In this document: piece by piece, positions 31,462 to 34,093 of the stretch
Numbering within the stretch: the first letter of the stretch is position 1
How the letters are laid out: the number at the start of each line of letters is the position of its first letter
Origin: Xenophilus sp. L33
GTDB lineage: Bacteria; Pseudomonadota; Gammaproteobacteria; Burkholderiales; Burkholderiaceae_C
DNA length: 34,093 nt
Assembly: GCF_009765735.1 (NCBI RefSeq)
Contig: NZ_LMUW01000040.1
Span: forward strand, 1 to 34,093
Direction of reading: 5' to 3'
The notes under the pieces: generated by a model
What the model was told of the DNA's origin: nothing
The model's input: the letters and a program-made list of their open reading frames with translations, nothing else
Databases searched by the model: none
Position numbers and translations under genes: made by a program

Positions 31462-33081
31462 ATGAACCCGCGCCGCCAGCCCGCCACCAGCCGCCCGCTC
31501 ACCAAGCTCATGACCGCCGCCGACGCGGTGAAGCTGATCAAGGCCGGCGACACCGTCGCGATGGGCGGCTTCGTGGGTATCGGCGTCGCCGAGGAGCTGG
31601 TGCTGGCGCTCGAGGCGCTGTTCCTCGATGCCACCGACCTTCGCCCCGAGGCCGAGCGTCCGCGCGACCTCAGCCTGCTCTTCGCGGCCGGCCAGGGCGA
31701 CCGCAAGGACCGCGGCGTCAACCACCTGGCGCACGCCGGGCTGGTGCGGCGCGTGATCGGCGGCCACTGGGCGCTGGTGCCGAAGCTGCAGCGCATGGCG
31801 CTCGACAACGAGATCGAGGCCTACAACCTGCCGCAGGGCGTGATCATCCATCTCTACCGCGACAGCGCGGCCGGCAAGCCGGGCCACGTCAGCCGCATCG
31901 GCCTGGGCACCTTCGTCGATCCGCGCTTCGGCGGCGGCAAGCTCAATGCGCGCACGGTCGACGACCTGGTGTTGCCGATGAAGCTCGGCGACGAGGACTT
32001 CCTCTTCTACAAGACGATCCCGATCGACGTCGCGATCATCCGCGGCACCACCGCCGACGAAGACGGCAACATCACGATGGAGAAGGAAGCGCTGACGCTC
32101 GAGACGCTGTCGATCGCCATGGCCGCGCACAACGCCGGCGGCATCGTGCTGGCGCAGGTCGAGCGCATCGCGGCGCGCGGCACGCTCAACCCGCGGCAGG
32201 TGAAGGTGCCGGGCGTGCTGGTCGATGCCATCGTGCTCGGCACGCCGGAGCATCACGCGCAGACCTTCGGCACCGCCTACAGCGCGGCCTACGCCGCCGA
32301 GATGCGGGTGCCCGACGGCGACGCCGAATCGATCTCGCTCGGCGTGCGCAAGGTCATCGCACGGCGCGCGGCGATGGAGCTGCGGCCGCACGGCGTGGTC
32401 AACCTCGGCATCGGCATGCCCGAAGGCGTGGCCTGCGTCGCGGCCGAGGAAGGCCTCACCGACCTCATCACGCTGACCGCCGAGCCCGGCGTGATCGGCG
32501 GCGTGCCGGCCGGCGGCCTGAACTTCGGCGCGGTGGTGAATGCGCAGGCCATCATCGACGAGCCCTACCAGTTCGACTTCTACGACGGCGGCGGCCTCGA
32601 CCTGGCGATCCTCGGCATGGCGCAGGCGGACGCCGAGGGCAACGTCAACGTCTCGCGCTTCGGCTCGCACCTGGCGGGCGCCGGCGGCTTCATCAACATC
32701 AGCCAGAGCGCGCGCAAGGTGGTCTTCGCCGGCACCTTCAGCCCCGGCGCGGCCGACATCGAGGTGCGCGACGGCGGCCTCGCGATCGGCCAGGACGGCG
32801 ACGCGCGCAAGTTCCTCGCCGAGGTCGAGCAGCGCACCTTCTCGGGCGCGCAGGCGCTCGCACGTGGGCAGGAAGTGATCTACGTCACCGAGCGCTGCGT
32901 CTTCCGGCTCACCGCGGCCGGCCTCGCGCTGACCGAGGTCGCGCCCGGCGTGGACCTGGAGCGCGACATCCTCGCGCGCATGGACTTCCGGCCGCTGGTG
33001 GCCGGCCCGGTGCTGATGGATGCGCGGCTCTTCCGCACCGAGCCGATGGGCCTGCGCGACGACCTCTGCCGGCCCGAGTGA
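31462..33081 (+). CDS. Acyl-CoA:carboxylate CoA-transferase (propionate/acetate CoA-transferase type, fused alpha and beta)
   Basis: This 539-residue family I CoA-transferase fuses both subunits seen separately in 3-oxoacid CoA-transferases. The alpha part starts KLMTAADAVKLIKAGDTVAMGGF and has a G-rich GFVGIGVAEEL (36-46); the beta part starts near LGVRKVIARRAAMEL (293-307). The catalytic glutamate is E341 in LTAEPGVIGGVPAGGLNFG, as in propionate CoA-transferase (Pct), YdiF and related enzymes that form a glutamyl-CoA thioester. Two ATGs occur (31456, 31462); the second is chosen because GAGGA is six bases upstream of it. Length matches Pct/YdiF. It is a single gene, convergent with the alpha/beta hydrolase (10 bases between stops). 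The acid could be propionate, butyrate or another short acid. Confidence 0.93.
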   Translation: MNPRRQPATSRPLTKLMTAADAVKLIKAGDTVAMGGFVGIGVAEELVLALEALFLDATDLRPEAERPRDLSLLFAAGQGDRKDRGVNHLAHAGLVRRVIGGHWALVPKLQRMALDNEIEAYNLPQGVIIHLYRDSAAGKPGHVSRIGLGTFVDPRFGGGKLNARTVDDLVLPMKLGDEDFLFYKTIPIDVAIIRGTTADEDGNITMEKEALTLETLSIAMAAHNAGGIVLAQVERIAARGTLNPRQVKVPGVLVDAIVLGTPEHHAQTFGTAYSAAYAAEMRVPDGDAESISLGVRKVIARRAAMELRPHGVVNLGIGMPEGVACVAAEEGLTDLITLTAEPGVIGGVPAGGLNFGAVVNAQAIIDEPYQFDFYDGGGLDLAILGMAQADAEGNVNVSRFGSHLAGAGGFINISQSARKVVFAGTFSPGAADIEVRDGGLAIGQDGDARKFLAEVEQRTFSGAQALARGQEVIYVTERCVFRLTAAGLALTEVAPGVDLERDILARMDFRPLVAGPVLMDARLFRTEPMGLRDDLCRPE

Positions 33082-33091
33082 AGACGAATCT

Positions 33092-33820
33092 TCAGTCGCG
33101 TCCGGCCTCGATCACCGCCTGCGCAAGCCGCGCCGGGTTGGTGAACCAGGTCTCGTGGCTGCCCGGGCATTCGATCAGGCGGAACAGGCCCAGGCGCTCC
33201 GACAGCCGCGGATGCCAGGGCAGGCCGTGCGGCAGTGCGACGTCCTGCTGGCAGTTGAGGTAGGACTTGCCGATCGGCAGTTCCGCCAGCGGCTTGGCCA
33301 GCGCGATCTTGTCGGTGAAGGTCTTGTACGGATGCGGATTGAGCTTGTCGTAGGCCGACTTGGCCAGCGCCAGGTCGGCGTCGTTGATGAAGGCTTCGCG
33401 CCAGATCTCGAAGGGCAGCATCACCGCGCCGTCGTTGGCGGCGGCCAGCATGTCGAACAGGCCCAGGTAGTGCGGCGGCACCATGTCGTTGAGGCACTGG
33501 CCGTCGAGCGGCACGAAGGCATTCACGTAGACCAGCCGCCTGAGCCGCTCGGGCACGCGCTGGGCGACGCCGGAGATCACCATGCCGCCGTAGCTGTGGC
33601 CGACCAGGCGCACGTCCTTGAGGTCCTGCTTGTCGAGGAAGTCGACCGCCGACGCGATCGCATCGTCGAGCGTGGTCTTGCTGCGCGAGTCGCCGGGGTG
33701 GTTGCCGGCGAGCGTCGGGCAGTGCACCGTGTGGCCGGCCTTGCGGATCACGTCGGCGACCGCTTCGAGTTCGGCGCCGGTGTGCCAGGCGCCGTGGATC
33801 AGGACATAGGTATCGGACAT
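33092..33820 (-). CDS. Alpha/beta hydrolase (esterase-like, salicylate-binding/hydroxynitrile lyase-related subgroup)
   Basis: This 242-residue protein has the alpha/beta hydrolase marks: N-terminal strand and oxyanion region YVLIHGAWHTG (5-15), nucleophile S76 in GHSYGG (74-79), and catalytic H222 in GSHETWF. The HGAWHTG motif, small size and GHSYGG resemble plant hydroxynitrile lyase, methyl esterase and bacterial EstC relatives, so ester hydrolysis is likely but the substrate is unknown. The ATG at 33820 begins MSDTYVLIHG and is preceded by AAAGGAG, an optimal ribosome site; the frame is open 15 codons further without a ribosome site. It converges on the CoA-transferase gene and is followed upstream by an AraC gene on the same strand. 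Confidence 0.9.
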   Translation of the reverse strand: MSDTYVLIHGAWHTGAELEAVADVIRKAGHTVHCPTLAGNHPGDSRSKTTLDDAIASAVDFLDKQDLKDVRLVGHSYGGMVISGVAQRVPERLRRLVYVNAFVPLDGQCLNDMVPPHYLGLFDMLAAANDGAVMLPFEIWREAFINDADLALAKSAYDKLNPHPYKTFTDKIALAKPLAELPIGKSYLNCQQDVALPHGLPWHPRLSERLGLFRLIECPGSHETWFTNPARLAQAVIEAGRD

Positions 33821-33937
33821 CTCTCGCTCCTTTCGAGTGGTCTTGGATGGGAAGGTGGACCGCACTCTAGGTCTCGCCGCACGGGCCGGATGGCCGCCGC
33901 CTGCCAGCCGGATCGCCGTTCGCGGCCAGCGCCGCCC

Positions 33938-34093
33938 TCAGCGGCTGCGGCGCAGCAGCCCGGGCGTCGCGCCCAGTTCGCGCCGGCACAGGCGGATGAA
34001 ATGCGAGGCGTCGCCGAGGCCGACCCGGCGGCCGATCTCGGCCACGCTCAGCCGGTCGAAGCGCGGCTCGGCCAGCATGCGGCGCGCGGCGGC
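33938..34093 (-). CDS. AraC-family regulator, C-terminal fragment (5' part outside the window)
   Basis: Only the last 51 residues are visible. They end MLAEPRFDRLSVAEIGRRVG then LGDASHFIRLCRRELGATPG and LLRRSR, which is the second helix-turn-helix of an AraC/XylS domain: SVAEIGRRVGLGDASHFIRL. The 117-base gap to the hydrolase start has no other gene. The regulator may control the hydrolase, which lies downstream on the same strand; that is inferred from position only. Confidence 0.8.
   Translation of the reverse strand, partial: AAARRMLAEPRFDRLSVAEIGRRVGLGDASHFIRLCRRELGATPGLLRRSR

Overview
The window is uniformly GC-rich, densely packed DNA with strong third-position G/C preference. Close family matches to 3-hydroxybenzoate 4-monooxygenase (MobA type, known from Comamonas) and 2,2-dialkylglycine decarboxylase (DgdA, known from Burkholderia cepacia) point to a betaproteobacterium of the Burkholderiales, most likely a metabolically versatile Comamonadaceae (Variovorax-like) soil or plant-associated organism; the genus is inference. 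No rRNA, tRNA, CRISPR array, insertion sequence or phage gene was seen. It reads as ordinary chromosome made of small catabolic, transport and regulatory units, each with its own regulator.

Layout. (1) 1-5635: an acyl-CoA catabolic block with a thiolase (cut by the window edge), an acyl-CoA ligase and a crotonase on the minus strand, a divergent TetR regulator, and a second minus-strand unit of an SDR plus a crotonase. Palindromes built on AGTCA/TGACT half-sites lie in both promoter regions, one of them duplicated as a 38-bp direct repeat. (2) 5678-8360: GAF protein, epoxide hydrolase and LysR regulator on the minus strand. (3) 8533-12303: an SDR, a MhpD-type hydratase/decarboxylase, an unrecognised zinc-ribbon membrane protein, a TauE/SafE exporter and a small membrane protein. 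(4) 12319-14798: a mobR/mobA pair with a clear promoter and operator. (5) 14795-19993: an AraC regulator, then a class III aminotransferase, a methyltransferase and a Cys-type sulfatase on the plus strand. (6) 20001-22277: dgdR/dgdA. (7) 22454-24801: four genes encoding a receiver-like protein, a small Ras-like GTPase and two roadblock/LC7-like proteins. (8) 24805-30365: an EamA transporter, then a marR-emrA-emrB-nodT type tripartite efflux operon whose four genes are joined by ATGA overlaps. (9) 30477-34093: an NnrU-family membrane protein, a strong terminator, a small secreted His-rich peptide, an acyl-CoA:carboxylate CoA-transferase, an alpha/beta hydrolase and the C-terminus of an AraC regulator.

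The best candidate for an under-described system is the GTPase/roadblock module (22454-24801). It has the parts of a bacterial polarity or signalling switch (GTPase plus roadblock partners) but no MglA/MglB-like or conservon-like gene order, and it starts with a protein I could not assign to a named family. Second is the duplicated operator in front of the SDR-crotonase unit, which appears related to the operator at the TetR gene and suggests one local regulon.
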